NCBI RefSeq assembly: GCF_023370075.1
Contig: NZ_CP097149.1
Coordinates: 186,001 to 250,000, forward strand
Origin: Deinococcus sp. QL22
Lineage (GTDB): Bacteria; Deinococcota; Deinococci; Deinococcales; Deinococcaceae
Reading direction: 5' to 3'
DNA: 64,000 nt
How positions within the stretch are numbered: position 1 is the stretch's first letter; each line of letters opens with the position of its first letter. The notes beneath the pieces are model-generated. The model searched no databases, was not told the DNA's origin, and was given only the letters and a program-made list of their open reading frames with translations. Below, piece by piece: positions 26,854 to 34,417 of the stretch. The position numbers were made by a program, and so were the translations under genes.

Positions 26854-27678
26854 TCAGAACCCCACGCAGACTTCACGCCCGTTCGGATGGAGCGCTACGT
26901 GCAAAGGCGTGGCGGGAAAGCCCTCCCGCCAGTAAGTTCCTAGCATGTATTCGAAGCCCAACCCCTCGACCACGCCGCGAACCCTGGCCTCCGTCATCCC
27001 GTCTCCCAGGGGAACCGCCACCGCGCTCCGGAACAGATCTGCTGGGCAGTCGGGGGCCACCCGGTAAAAAGTGCCCAACGCTGCGATCAGTTGATTCATG
27101 ACCGTTTGCTTCTCCTGAGGACTGAGCGCCACCCGTGGGGGATCAATGGCCCTCAGACGACCGCGCTCCGCCTGACTGGTTAATATCAGCTGAAATTCTC
27201 CTGAGTTGCCTACGCCACGCGAAAACGCCTCCACCACCAGCTCGCCAGCTCGGTAGCTGGACTTGGTTGGATCAGCTGTCCCACCCATGGCATTGTTGAC
27301 CAGTGTCTGGGTCGCACTTCCCGGAAGCGCCATGCCCAGCACGCTCCGGCTGAGCGCAGTCACCATGCTGGCCTCAGGCGCGAAGAAAAAGTCGTCCTGG
27401 TAACGGGCCTCCCAGCGGGCACCCACCACGCGGCCCTGGCGGGTCAGCTCGTAGACGTTCCATCGGTAGTCGCTCTCACTGGCACCGGACGGCAGCAGGG
27501 ACAGGTGCGTGCGGATATACCCATTCCCGGCCTCCACGCGGCCCTCCACACGGCAGCGGTAAGTCTTACAAAAGTTGGTGGTCTCCAAGCGTTGGGCTGT
27601 CCCCAGAATGCCAGCAGCGCTCGCACTAGACGACAGCAGCGACAACACGCACAAGGTTTGCCACCAGAAAGTCTGCAT
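26854..27678 (-). CDS. Secreted hypothetical protein
   Basis: A 274-aa protein with a Sec signal peptide (WWQTLCVLSLLSSSASAAG, cleavage about residue 21). The mature part begins with a paired-cysteine motif (NFCKTYRCRVEG) and ends LHVALHPNGREVCVGF. A second secreted protein at 48525-49043 has a similar start (CLREQCRL) and end (VSVHPDGE), so both may belong to one loosely conserved Deinococcus family. Function unknown. It lies alone, with AT-rich or remnant DNA on both sides. Confidence 0.75.
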   Translation of the reverse strand: MQTFWWQTLCVLSLLSSSASAAGILGTAQRLETTNFCKTYRCRVEGRVEAGNGYIRTHLSLLPSGASESDYRWNVYELTRQGRVVGARWEARYQDDFFFAPEASMVTALSRSVLGMALPGSATQTLVNNAMGGTADPTKSSYRAGELVVEAFSRGVGNSGEFQLILTSQAERGRLRAIDPPRVALSPQEKQTVMNQLIAALGTFYRVAPDCPADLFRSAVAVPLGDGMTEARVRGVVEGLGFEYMLGTYWREGFPATPLHVALHPNGREVCVGF

Positions 27679-27993
27679 GCCCCAGACTAAGGCACTGTGC
27701 CGCTCTTGAAGCCAGCAGACCGAAGTTTTTAGGAAGTGTGACAGGTGCCCACTCGGGCTGCCAATGCTGTTGACTTCGCAGTCCTCTGCCGAAGCGAAAA
27801 AAGTTTCATGGGAAGTGCTGTTCGCCGCCCACGTCCTGAGCGTGATCGGATGAAACCGGAGACATCACTCCCAGCCTGAAAAGGCATTGTTGGCCGACTG
27901 CCGACTCTCCGTTGCATGACTCAGCTGAGGCCCTGCCCCGGGCTCCGGCTGGCCGCAATCTCACTTAGACTCCGCCCTACGGAAGCTCCTGAC

Positions 27994-28206
27994 GTGTCCC
28001 ACTCCGCACTGCAACGCCTAGCACAGAGGACAGGCATACCTGACCTGGTGGGACTCTTAGCAGAGCAACTGGCGCCCTCTGAGTTGACTTCCTTGCTGCT
28101 CAAGGTTTACCAGGATCAGGGATCGGCCCTGGCCCGCGGTAACCAGACCCACTTCATTTTTCAGGATGACACCCATGCGGGCACGCCTGTTCGTGCCTGC
28201 TGCTGA
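27994..28206 (+). pseudogene. Probable N-terminal gene fragment
   Basis: From GTG 27994 the frame reads SHSALQRLAQRTGIPDLVGL and then LAPSELTSLLLKVYQ, convincingly protein-like. After about residue 50 the composition becomes random and the frame ends at 28206. It looks like the first part of a larger gene lost by deletion. Confidence 0.4.
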
Positions 28207-28262
28207 CCATGTGCTGAAGGCGCTCTCTCAGATGCACCAGCAACGTAACTAGCGCGAACATC

Positions 28263-28380
28263 AGCGTCAACACAACGAACCTCTGGCGTAAGCTGGGCCA
28301 GTGCGCTGCCGAGTCCGAGCCTGAACTTCAGAACAGACTCATCGTCGGCAACCCGCGCCTGCCACACGGTAAGGGTTCAT
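28263..28380 (+). repeat. Gene remnant paralogous to 25769-25855
   Basis: The frame reads SVNTTNLWRKLGQCAAESE and NRLIVGNPRLPHGK with good coding character but no start or proper end. The first 45 bases match the remnant at 25769. Confidence 0.4.
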
Positions 28381-28452
28381 CAAGAGTGGCAAGTCCTAGA
28401 GGGTTGGCAACGTGGCAACCAATAGCGTCAATCTTCCCTTACGCTGGGCGGG

Positions 28453-28971
28453 ATGATCTGGAAGCAGTTCCCACTCACCACCATGCTAGAAGATTTGAGC
28501 ACAGAAGACGGCAAGCTTTCTGCTTTGCGTCGGATTGCAGACCGTGGCCTCCCCGACGACCTTCTGTTCTTGATCGTTGTTGCCGCAGATGGGGTAGAAC
28601 CTTGGATCATTCGGGCAGAGGCCTTCCGCTTTCTGCGAGATGTCGACCTAGATTAAGCCACTGCCCGGGCTCGAATGACTGCGGTGCTTCGCTCTGTTCT
28701 GGAATCCGAAGAGAACATCACTGTGCAGCAATATGCTGCATTGTGCGTTGGGCCGTACATGAACGACAGGGAATTGCATGAGGTTGTGCAAGCGCTGTTG
28801 CTGACCTCGGAAGACTTGCGGTGGAAGGTGATGGACGCCATACGCGAACAGCAGCACTTGTCACCTGAAGTGCAACGAATGTTGGATGACGTCCGGCAAA
28901 GCACGACTGACGGGAGCCTGAGCAGCGATATTGCTGATGCCTTACAGCATGGGTCGCGCCCGACTGAATGA
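28453..28971 (+). pseudogene. HEAT-repeat-like protein with an in-frame TAA
   Basis: One frame runs from ATG 28453 to 28971 with a single internal TAA at 28654-28656. Before it: KLSALRRIADRGLPDDLLF and EAFRFLRDVDLD. After it: MTAVLRSVLESEENITVQQ and LRWKVMDAIREQQHL. The alternating helices with conserved R/D resemble HEAT-like repeats used in protein binding. Both halves are clearly of one protein of about 172 residues, so a nonsense mutation is likely. Re-initiation at ATG 28675 could still yield the C-terminal half. Confidence 0.55.
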
Positions 28972-28991
28972 GTTGGCGACATGTAAAGTGA

Positions 28992-29330
28992 ATGGCAAGA
29001 GTGGATTTAACAGGTCCTGAGAAGCAGATCATTGGCGAAGTGCTTCGTGCGTTTGCCGCCGTTGACTTCGTGCCTGCTGACCTTATGACCACACTCTTTG
29101 GCTGTGGCGTACAAGAATTCCAGACCTTGGCTGAAGCCTGGGGAACCACCCATTGGTCGGAGATGACTGAGAACGAGGTCTGGCTCGTTGGCGCCGTCTT
29201 CAACACGATCTGCACTTACCCTCACGACAACTGGGCCCAGTGGTATCAGCATGTGCACTGCCCCCGGACTCCTGGGGGCCTTTCCATGAGGGCCACTCTC
29301 ATCTTCACACCAGTAACTGCTGTACGCTGA
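28992..29330 (+). CDS. Small hypothetical protein, C-terminus possibly replaced
   Basis: A 112-aa frame starting at ATG 28992. Residues 1-90 look natural (GPEKQIIGEVLRAFAAVDFV, then WLVGAVFNTICTYPH). The last 20 or so codons run through the regulatory element at 29286-29328, so the original end was probably lost. No family recognised. Confidence 0.45.
   Translation: MARVDLTGPEKQIIGEVLRAFAAVDFVPADLMTTLFGCGVQEFQTLAEAWGTTHWSEMTENEVWLVGAVFNTICTYPHDNWAQWYQHVHCPRTPGGLSMRATLIFTPVTAVR
29286..29328 (+). promoter_or_regulatory. Copy 1 of a duplicated operator/promoter module
   Basis: A 43-base segment, from ATGAGGGCCACTCTCATCT to CTGCTGTACGCT, matches 29939-29980 in most positions. It contains an ATGAG...CTCAT inverted repeat and half of the AGTAACT/CTGTAC palindrome. 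It lies about 43 bases before ATG 29371. Confidence 0.55.
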
Positions 29331-29370
29331 GCCCATCCCTGAGGGCGACCCCACCACTAGGAGCACAATC

Positions 29371-29718
29371 ATGACCAACCCTAATACGCCGAGTCTCAAC
29401 GTCCTCACCCAAATGCTGAGCCACATGACTACCCGCGTCGCGCCGAGTACCGTCGCTGCCGAGCTGCAAAGCGTCACGATGCTGCGTACCCTCCGCGCTG
29501 AAGCCCTCGTTGAACTGCGCGAGATTGAGCCTGACGCGGTCACCTATGCCGAAACGCGCGCAGCGTACTACCTGATCCGCGACGAGTCGCTGGGCTACGC
29601 AGCTGATGGTGCCAGTCTCGCGCTGACCGGCCTGATCGACGGTCAAGTGCAACACGCCCTGGGCCTCCATCTGGCCCTGGTCGCCCAAGAGTGCCTGACG
29701 GCTGGGCAAGCCGCCTAA
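29371..29718 (+). CDS. Hypothetical protein, first gene under duplicated operator
   Basis: A 115-aa soluble helical protein. ATG 29371 is preceded by AGGAG at 7 bases. The ordinary-looking sequence (SLNVLTQMLSHMTTRV, then IDGQVQHALGLHLALVAQE) has no motif known to me. Its stop overlaps the next ATG (TAATG). The near-identical regulatory segment ahead of it and of the gene at 30049 suggests both belong to one regulon, possibly of a mobile element. Confidence 0.65.
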   Translation: MTNPNTPSLNVLTQMLSHMTTRVAPSTVAAELQSVTMLRTLRAEALVELREIEPDAVTYAETRAAYYLIRDESLGYAADGASLALTGLIDGQVQHALGLHLALVAQECLTAGQAA

Positions 29719-29912
29719 TGGGCCGTACCCCCTACCCCCTGGAGCCAGGCGAGACCAACGAGCTTTACCGAATCCGCATGCACCGCCAAGAGCGGGAGCT
29801 GTTTCAGGCGATGAACGCGCGTGAACGTGGCGCCCTAATCCGGCGGGCGTTCGGTCTCGAAGAGCTCCCGGTAATTCCCACGAAAGTAGGGACGCGCAAA
29901 AAGAAGACCTGA
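29718..29912 (+). CDS. Small basic hypothetical protein
   Basis: A 64-aa protein coupled to the preceding stop (TAATG at 29717-29721). Charged helices (ELYRIRMHRQERELFQAMNA) and a lysine-rich tail (TRKKKT) suggest nucleic-acid binding, but this is only compositional. Confidence 0.6.
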   Translation: MGRTPYPLEPGETNELYRIRMHRQERELFQAMNARERGALIRRAFGLEELPVIPTKVGTRKKKT

Positions 29913-29938
29913 CCCCCGGAATCTCCAGGAGCTTTCTA

Positions 29939-29980
29939 TGAGAACAGCTCTCATCTGTACAGCAGTAACTACTGTACGCT
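29939..29980 (+). promoter_or_regulatory. Copy 2 of duplicated operator/promoter module, with 21-bp palindrome
   Basis: ATGAGAACAGCTCTCAT is an inverted repeat. It is followed by GTACAGCAGTAACTACTGTAC (29957-29977), a near-perfect 21-bp palindrome with only three central mismatched positions. The module lies about 70 bases before ATG 30049. Such a site fits a dimeric HTH repressor. Confidence 0.6.
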
Positions 29981-30048
29981 TGTCTTGACTGTAAGAGCGC
30001 CCGCCGCTCCTAGCCCACGGCAACAGCGAATCCCCTCAGGAGTACGAC

Positions 30049-30816
30049 ATGACCCAACGCAACCCAATTATCCCCGCCCGCCGCCCTGGGGTCTGTCCCG
30101 TGACCCAAAAACCATACGAAGCGGGTGCCCAGATCGAGTACACGGTTTTCGGCTGGGCTCTGGTTGGCGCGCAGATCAGCAATGACCCCGACGAGCGCCG
30201 CCGCCTGCTTATGCTGGCCGAACCCGGACTCGCTCGCCGCCGCCGTGCCCAGGAGGAAGCGCGGCGGACCGAGGAATTGCGCGAGCTGCAGGTCCACTGG
30301 GAGCGCCTTGACTGCGAAAAGGCGGAGCAGGCAGCCCGCCACGCGGCTGAGGTCGCCGGGCGTGAGCAGATGTTGGCGCAGTACGCCGGGGCCATGAAGT
30401 TGGCCGGGGAGCTGCTGGCCCTTGTGCCTGCAAAGCTGAACGCTGAGCTGGTGGGAGCCGCCGTGCGCATCGTGATCAAAAGCCGCGGCAAAGAGTTCCT
30501 GCTGCTAGCCCGCCCCGCCGCCGCGCCCGCCTGGTGCGCCCACAGTGTGGTGTACACAGAGGTGCCTGGCGCGCACCCGCCCGATTGGGTGCGCGCCCAG
30601 CGGGCCGCCGACGCCGCTTACTTGGCGCGCCTGATCGACGACAACCCTACGCCACACACGCTCTGGGCCAACCTGATGAGCATTGCCGCACACTCTCCTA
30701 GCGCGCTGCATAAGACCTCCGTGGATACTGCCCTCAAATACCGGGGCGTGCGGGTAGTGATCGCTTCCCTCCAGAACGAGGCCGAAGCGCGCTACGCCCT
30801 CTATTTCTACTCCTGA
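30049..30816 (+). CDS. Hypothetical coiled-coil protein
   Basis: A 255-aa protein; ATG 30049 is preceded by AGGAG at 7 bases. The N-terminus (VCPVTQKPYEAGAQIEYTV) could be a small beta domain. Residues about 60-125 are strongly charged and helical with an E/R-rich coiled coil (RRRRAQEEARRTEELRELQ). The C-terminal 110 residues are globular (LKYRGVRVVIASLQNEAEA). Unrecognised. It is the only complete gene after the second operator copy and is followed by a gene start at 30848 that seems interrupted. Confidence 0.65.
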   Translation: MTQRNPIIPARRPGVCPVTQKPYEAGAQIEYTVFGWALVGAQISNDPDERRRLLMLAEPGLARRRRAQEEARRTEELRELQVHWERLDCEKAEQAARHAAEVAGREQMLAQYAGAMKLAGELLALVPAKLNAELVGAAVRIVIKSRGKEFLLLARPAAAPAWCAHSVVYTEVPGAHPPDWVRAQRAADAAYLARLIDDNPTPHTLWANLMSIAAHSPSALHKTSVDTALKYRGVRVVIASLQNEAEARYALYFYS

Positions 30817-30847
30817 GCCCGACCAGCCCAAAGGTACCGTTCAAGCC

Positions 30848-31093
30848 GTGCCCGACGAACTCGTGTTGATCGGGGACCTTACGTGCCAGCGCTTCAACTA
30901 TGAAGAGGATTCTCCCGAAGTGAAGGCGGCTGCTAAGGTACGCCGCCAACCTCACCGGGAGGCTGATCATCTACGCGACGGTAGATTGGTGAGCGCGCCA
31001 GCCGCAAAGAAAGCTTCCGCTACACGCGTTTGCACCGATACCGCCTTGATTAGCGCCTGCGGCAGGCCCAGCTCCCCTGCACAGCTGAACTGA
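30848..31093 (+). pseudogene. Gene start truncated by the TnpB/primase-polymerase locus
   Basis: From GTG 30848 the frame reads PDELVLIGDLTCQRFNYEED and SPEVKAAAKVRRQPH, protein-like for about 40 residues. Beyond about 30970 it merely runs antisense to the small minus-strand ORF. It probably marks where copy B of the TnpB/primase-polymerase DNA joined the older operon. Confidence 0.35.
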
Positions 31094-31239
31094 AAGTCAG
31101 CAATCACCGTTCCAGTCAGCTCAGACAGCGCGCACTCCTGTTCTGCCACCCACCGCAACTGCTGATAGGCCTGGGCGAGACGTTCCAATTTGATCTCCTG
31201 CGCCGCTGTCGGCCACAGCCCCAGTTCGTAATGGTGCAT
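30967..31239 (-). CDS. Stand-alone TnpB N-terminal-domain-like protein
   Basis: A 90-aa protein whose ATG at 31239 overlaps the primase-polymerase stop as TGATG. HYELGLWPTAAQEIKLERLA resembles the opening helix of TnpB/OrfB transposases (Y-x-x-x-L-x-P-T-x-x-Q), and LPQALIKAVSVQTRVAEAFF resembles the following conserved helix. The frame then stops, with no wedge, RuvC or zinc region. The TnpB-like protein encoded 2.1 kb upstream lacks exactly this segment at its own N-terminus. It may be a relocated domain acting in trans, a degraded separate TnpB, or a DNA-binding regulator. Confidence 0.5.
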   Translation of the reverse strand: MHHYELGLWPTAAQEIKLERLAQAYQQLRWVAEQECALSELTGTVIADFQFSCAGELGLPQALIKAVSVQTRVAEAFFAAGALTNLPSRR

Positions 31240-32192
31240 CACGGTCGTCTTTCCATGGTGGGTCCTCCCAGCGCCAGAGCGCGGTGAATGGTCCTCTGTA
31301 GATAGCCCTCAGCATTGAATTTCGGTCGGTTCAGGGCGCTCGCCCGCAACAGGCGCTCAATCTGGTCGGGATCCTCCGTGTAAAAACGCAGCAACCGCAC
31401 CGCTGCGAAATCGGCCTCACTGGGTGATGAATAGCGTCCCTCCTCCCCTGCCAGCAGCTGCCTGGCCCGGGTGCCATTGCGCGCGGAGTAGAGCGCCGAC
31501 AGAACCTCACGGTCCGCAAGTGGACCTTCCCGGGGAACCTTATCCAGCAGCGCGGGCGGACCACTCCCTGCGCCAAAGCCGCACAGGTCCTGCACCTGGG
31601 ACAGCGTTCCCAACGCCCGACTTCGGCCCCGCAGCGGCCGGGCCGTCGCCGTCACGAATCCCAGGGTCAGCAGCTCCAGGCCGGGCCGACGGCGCGAGGC
31701 CGGCAGCGAACCGGACAGCCACAAGTGGATGCCGGAACCAGAGGGCGAGACCTCCGCGTAGCCTGGCAGCCCATCCAGCAGCGCCTGCCGCTTCTGATCC
31801 AGCGGACCGTCCAGATCCAGCACGCTCAGACCGTCGCCCGCCCGCAGCACCACGCCGATGCCGCCTGCCCGGTGCTGCCCCGCCAGGTCCAGTGCCTCCG
31901 GCCAGGACAGCCCAACCTGGCGGCAGTCCACCGGACTCAGCTGCCCGCGGCGGGGCAGGGACGGGACTTTCCCGATGCCCCCTCCGGCGCGCGGCAGTGC
32001 GATCCAAGGCAGCCAGTTCGGCAGTGCCAGGACTTCCAGTGGCAGCGTGCCCTCCAGCTGATGAGGCCGCGGCAGCCCCATCCCTGCGGTCTGAATGGGA
32101 GCTGTCGCACCCCGGAATTGTCTCTCGTTGGGTCGTCTGCAGTGTTCATCCGCCTGCATTTCCAGGCTCCTGCGCTTGAATTTATCGTACAT
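31239..32192 (-). CDS. NrS-1-type primase-polymerase (AEP superfamily), copy B
   Basis: A 317-aa protein; ATG 32192 is preceded by AGGAGG (32198-32203) at 5 bases. It is homologous to 19303-20205 along the whole length: NWLPWIALPRAGGGIGKVPS, acidic motif SVLDLD, SPSGSGIHLWLSG, then LELLTLGFVTATA, and the C-terminal SPSEADFAAVRLLRFYTED, then ASALNRPKFNAEGYLQRTI. The last part matches the helical-bundle domain of NrS-1-like polymerases. It has a basic N-terminal extension (YDKFKRRSLEMQ) not seen in copy A. No helicase domain. It is followed by a TGATG-coupled small TnpB-N-like gene. Confidence 0.8.
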   Translation of the reverse strand: MYDKFKRRSLEMQADEHCRRPNERQFRGATAPIQTAGMGLPRPHQLEGTLPLEVLALPNWLPWIALPRAGGGIGKVPSLPRRGQLSPVDCRQVGLSWPEALDLAGQHRAGGIGVVLRAGDGLSVLDLDGPLDQKRQALLDGLPGYAEVSPSGSGIHLWLSGSLPASRRRPGLELLTLGFVTATARPLRGRSRALGTLSQVQDLCGFGAGSGPPALLDKVPREGPLADREVLSALYSARNGTRARQLLAGEEGRYSSPSEADFAAVRLLRFYTEDPDQIERLLRASALNRPKFNAEGYLQRTIHRALALGGPTMERRP

Positions 32193-32713
32193 CCATACCT
32201 CCTGGTCTGCCGTTCTTCCCCACCGACGTGACCCTGTTCTCTCCGCTCCGTGGACCAGCACTGCCAGATGCGGCGCACGGCGGAGGGTGCTGCTGGCGCC
32301 ACAAGAGAACCTCCACGACTGTTCTCACTCCATAAGCAGCGCACGGTGGGTTAGAGAGTGACGCTAGTGGCGGGTCATGGGTGAGGGCTGTGGACCACCC
32401 ACCTGGTGGTGCAGAGGCGAGGCTAACTTCCGCTGATGCGTGAACAAGGGGCAGGCAACGAACGCTGGTGGCCGACCAGTTGCACCTGTTGGATCAGGTG
32501 TGCCGGAGACGGCCCACGGTGGGTCTGTCGGGAATTCATGGCCGAGGGTGGGCCAGAGAGAACCCGCTGCGGCGATGAGCTGAGAACATGCTGACCATGG
32601 GCCGGCCCCAGGTACGCTGGCCCATGCTTCCTCACAGCGGTTAGGCCCAGTGAAGCCGCCTTCTGCCCAGGCTCCAGCGGACGTCCACATCTGCGCCGAA
32701 CCACCGTTCCTGC
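32193..32713. repeat. Intergenic with GGTGGGTT-type repeats
   Basis: A 520-base divergent region between primase-polymerase copy B and the DUF402-like gene. It carries CACGGTGGGTTAG (32342-32354) and CCCACGGTGGGTCTG (32513-32527), the same word that surrounds both TnpB genes. No gene was seen; promoters for both flanking genes must lie here. Confidence 0.45.
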
Positions 32714-33274
32714 ATGACAGACTGGCGCATGCACCCCGTTCGCGTGGAGACCGTCGACCTGCTGGCCCTGACACATACCCTGGAGCATGGGCAGGGCTCG
32801 GCTCCAGTCACGTATCCCCTCCTGTGGGCAGAGCGCACGGCGTCTGGCCTGCATCTGGGCCGCGCCTTTGTAAACCACCAGCGCATTCAGTTCATGGAGC
32901 GGCACATTCTCCCGGAATTGGGCCTGCTGGTGAACCGTTTCACGGGCACCGACTGGATCGCCCACATGTCGTACTACGTAGACGTGGCGGCTATCCTGCC
33001 GGGCGAGACCCAGTGGGTGACCCGCGACCTGTATCTCGACCTGTCGGTGGACACCGGCGGTACAGGTGCCGTGCTGGACACCGACGAATACCTTGCCGCC
33101 GTGCAGAAGGGCCTGCTCAGCCCTCAGGAAGCCGCGCAGGCCCTCACCGCCCTGCACCGACTGGTAAACGGTGTACTGGCCTGCGGCGGTGTGGACGCGT
33201 GGTTGGACCACGAGGGCACGGCGCTAACCTGGCGCGGCGCACCCAGTGCCACTGCTCCCGCACCTCAGCGATGA
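32714..33274 (+). CDS. DUF402-like protein
   Basis: A 186-aa protein (181 if ATG 32729 is the start; neither has a clear ribosome binding site). RDLYLDLSVDTGGTGAVLD, then DTDEYLAAVQKGLLSPQEA, is the typical C-terminal pattern of DUF402/FomD-like proteins, whose characterised members are metal-dependent nucleotide or phospho-ester hydrolases. The N-terminal part (HLGRAFVNHQRIQFMERHI) fits the family less well. It lies in opposite orientation between TnpB copy B and primase-polymerase copy B, breaking the gene order seen in copy A, so it may be a later passenger. Confidence 0.65.
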   Translation: MTDWRMHPVRVETVDLLALTHTLEHGQGSAPVTYPLLWAERTASGLHLGRAFVNHQRIQFMERHILPELGLLVNRFTGTDWIAHMSYYVDVAAILPGETQWVTRDLYLDLSVDTGGTGAVLDTDEYLAAVQKGLLSPQEAAQALTALHRLVNGVLACGGVDAWLDHEGTALTWRGAPSATAPAPQR

Positions 33275-33346
33275 CCCGAGGAGCAGACGTTTGGGGCGCT
33301 GGAAAGACCGCCAGGGGAAGGGTGGCCGCGGAACTCAGGCGCCGCG

Positions 33347-34417
33347 TTACTCGGCCCGCCTGTGCGGCGCGCGGCGGCGCTGGCCCCAAAAGCGGCGCAC
33401 GAGATTGCGCGCTGCATTGAGATGCACGTCCATGGCGTGACCGTGGGGGCACGTGAACGTCTGCCCCTGGCGGCTGCCCAGGGTATACGCCCGGCACTGG
33501 CTGCACGTCAGGCTGGTAAATGCCGGCGACACCCGGACCACCTCAATCCCGCGGCTGTACGCCCGCTGGGGCGCCCAGGATTGATGCCAGTCCGACACGG
33601 CATGTCGACGGGCCGCATCGGGGAAATTACTCTTGAACCGCACGTAATCGAGCTTCTCCAGCACCAGCGTGCCCGCCTGGGCCAGCAGCGGCACTGTGAT
33701 GCCCTCCAGCGCGGCGCGCGCCGATGCGTAGGTCAGGATCTGCGCGAGAATCCGCACCTCGGCGGACTCACCACCGGGCACCGTCAGCCCATGGACCGGC
33801 CAGGTCACCGTGTGCTGCCGGCCAGAGGCCAGAGTGACGAGCGGGTGCAGCCCAACGTCCACACCCACCACGTCCCGTCCCCTTGGCATGGGCAGGCGCG
33901 GGGGCTGAGCGAAGTAGAGCACCATGAACCACTCCCCACCACGCTCAATCAGCCGGGTGCGGTCCCGCTGCCACGCCGTCGGCGTCCACACGTCATCGAC
34001 CAGGTCCACCGTGCAGGTTAGCCAGCGGCCCTGCGCGACCGCCGCACGCACTTTCTGCCACCAGATGGCCTCGGCAGCCGACGTCATGGGCGCCAGCAGT
34101 GCGGTCATCAGCGTGAACAGGTCCGGGTACTGGTGGTAAGAGCCCTGCGACGACGTGATAATCGAGGTGTATTCCCATTCCGGCATGCGGTAAAACTCGC
34201 CCGTGATCGTCAGAGTTCCGAGGTGCAACAGGCGGTCATGCACGAGCATCTGGCTATGGAGCAGGGAGGGTGCAGGGCAGTAGACCTGGCCCTTCTCCAT
34301 CACGTCGAGATGCTCCGAGGTGGCCTTCAGGTGACCCTGGGCGACCGCAGCGCGCAGCTGGGGATAAGCGGTTCTGTTGATGCGGATAACGTGGTGCGTG
34401 GCGTGCCGTCTGTTCAT
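33347..34417 (-). CDS. TnpB-like RuvC nuclease, copy B
   Basis: A 356-aa protein; ATG 34417 is preceded by AGGAG at 5-6 bases. It is clearly homologous to copy A over the full length, starting at THHVIRINR. RuvC residues: D187 (VGVDVGLHPLV), E254 (LVLEKLDYVRF) and D330 (MDVHLNAARNLVRR). Zinc ribbon: CSQC...CPHGH (305-327). As in copy A, the usual TnpB N-terminal helix is absent. The two copies have diverged too much to be a recent duplication, so both catalytic triads seem to be under selection. No TnpA is found nearby. Confidence 0.85.
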   Translation of the reverse strand: MNRRHATHHVIRINRTAYPQLRAAVAQGHLKATSEHLDVMEKGQVYCPAPSLLHSQMLVHDRLLHLGTLTITGEFYRMPEWEYTSIITSSQGSYHQYPDLFTLMTALLAPMTSAAEAIWWQKVRAAVAQGRWLTCTVDLVDDVWTPTAWQRDRTRLIERGGEWFMVLYFAQPPRLPMPRGRDVVGVDVGLHPLVTLASGRQHTVTWPVHGLTVPGGESAEVRILAQILTYASARAALEGITVPLLAQAGTLVLEKLDYVRFKSNFPDAARRHAVSDWHQSWAPQRAYSRGIEVVRVSPAFTSLTCSQCRAYTLGSRQGQTFTCPHGHAMDVHLNAARNLVRRFWGQRRRAPHRRAE

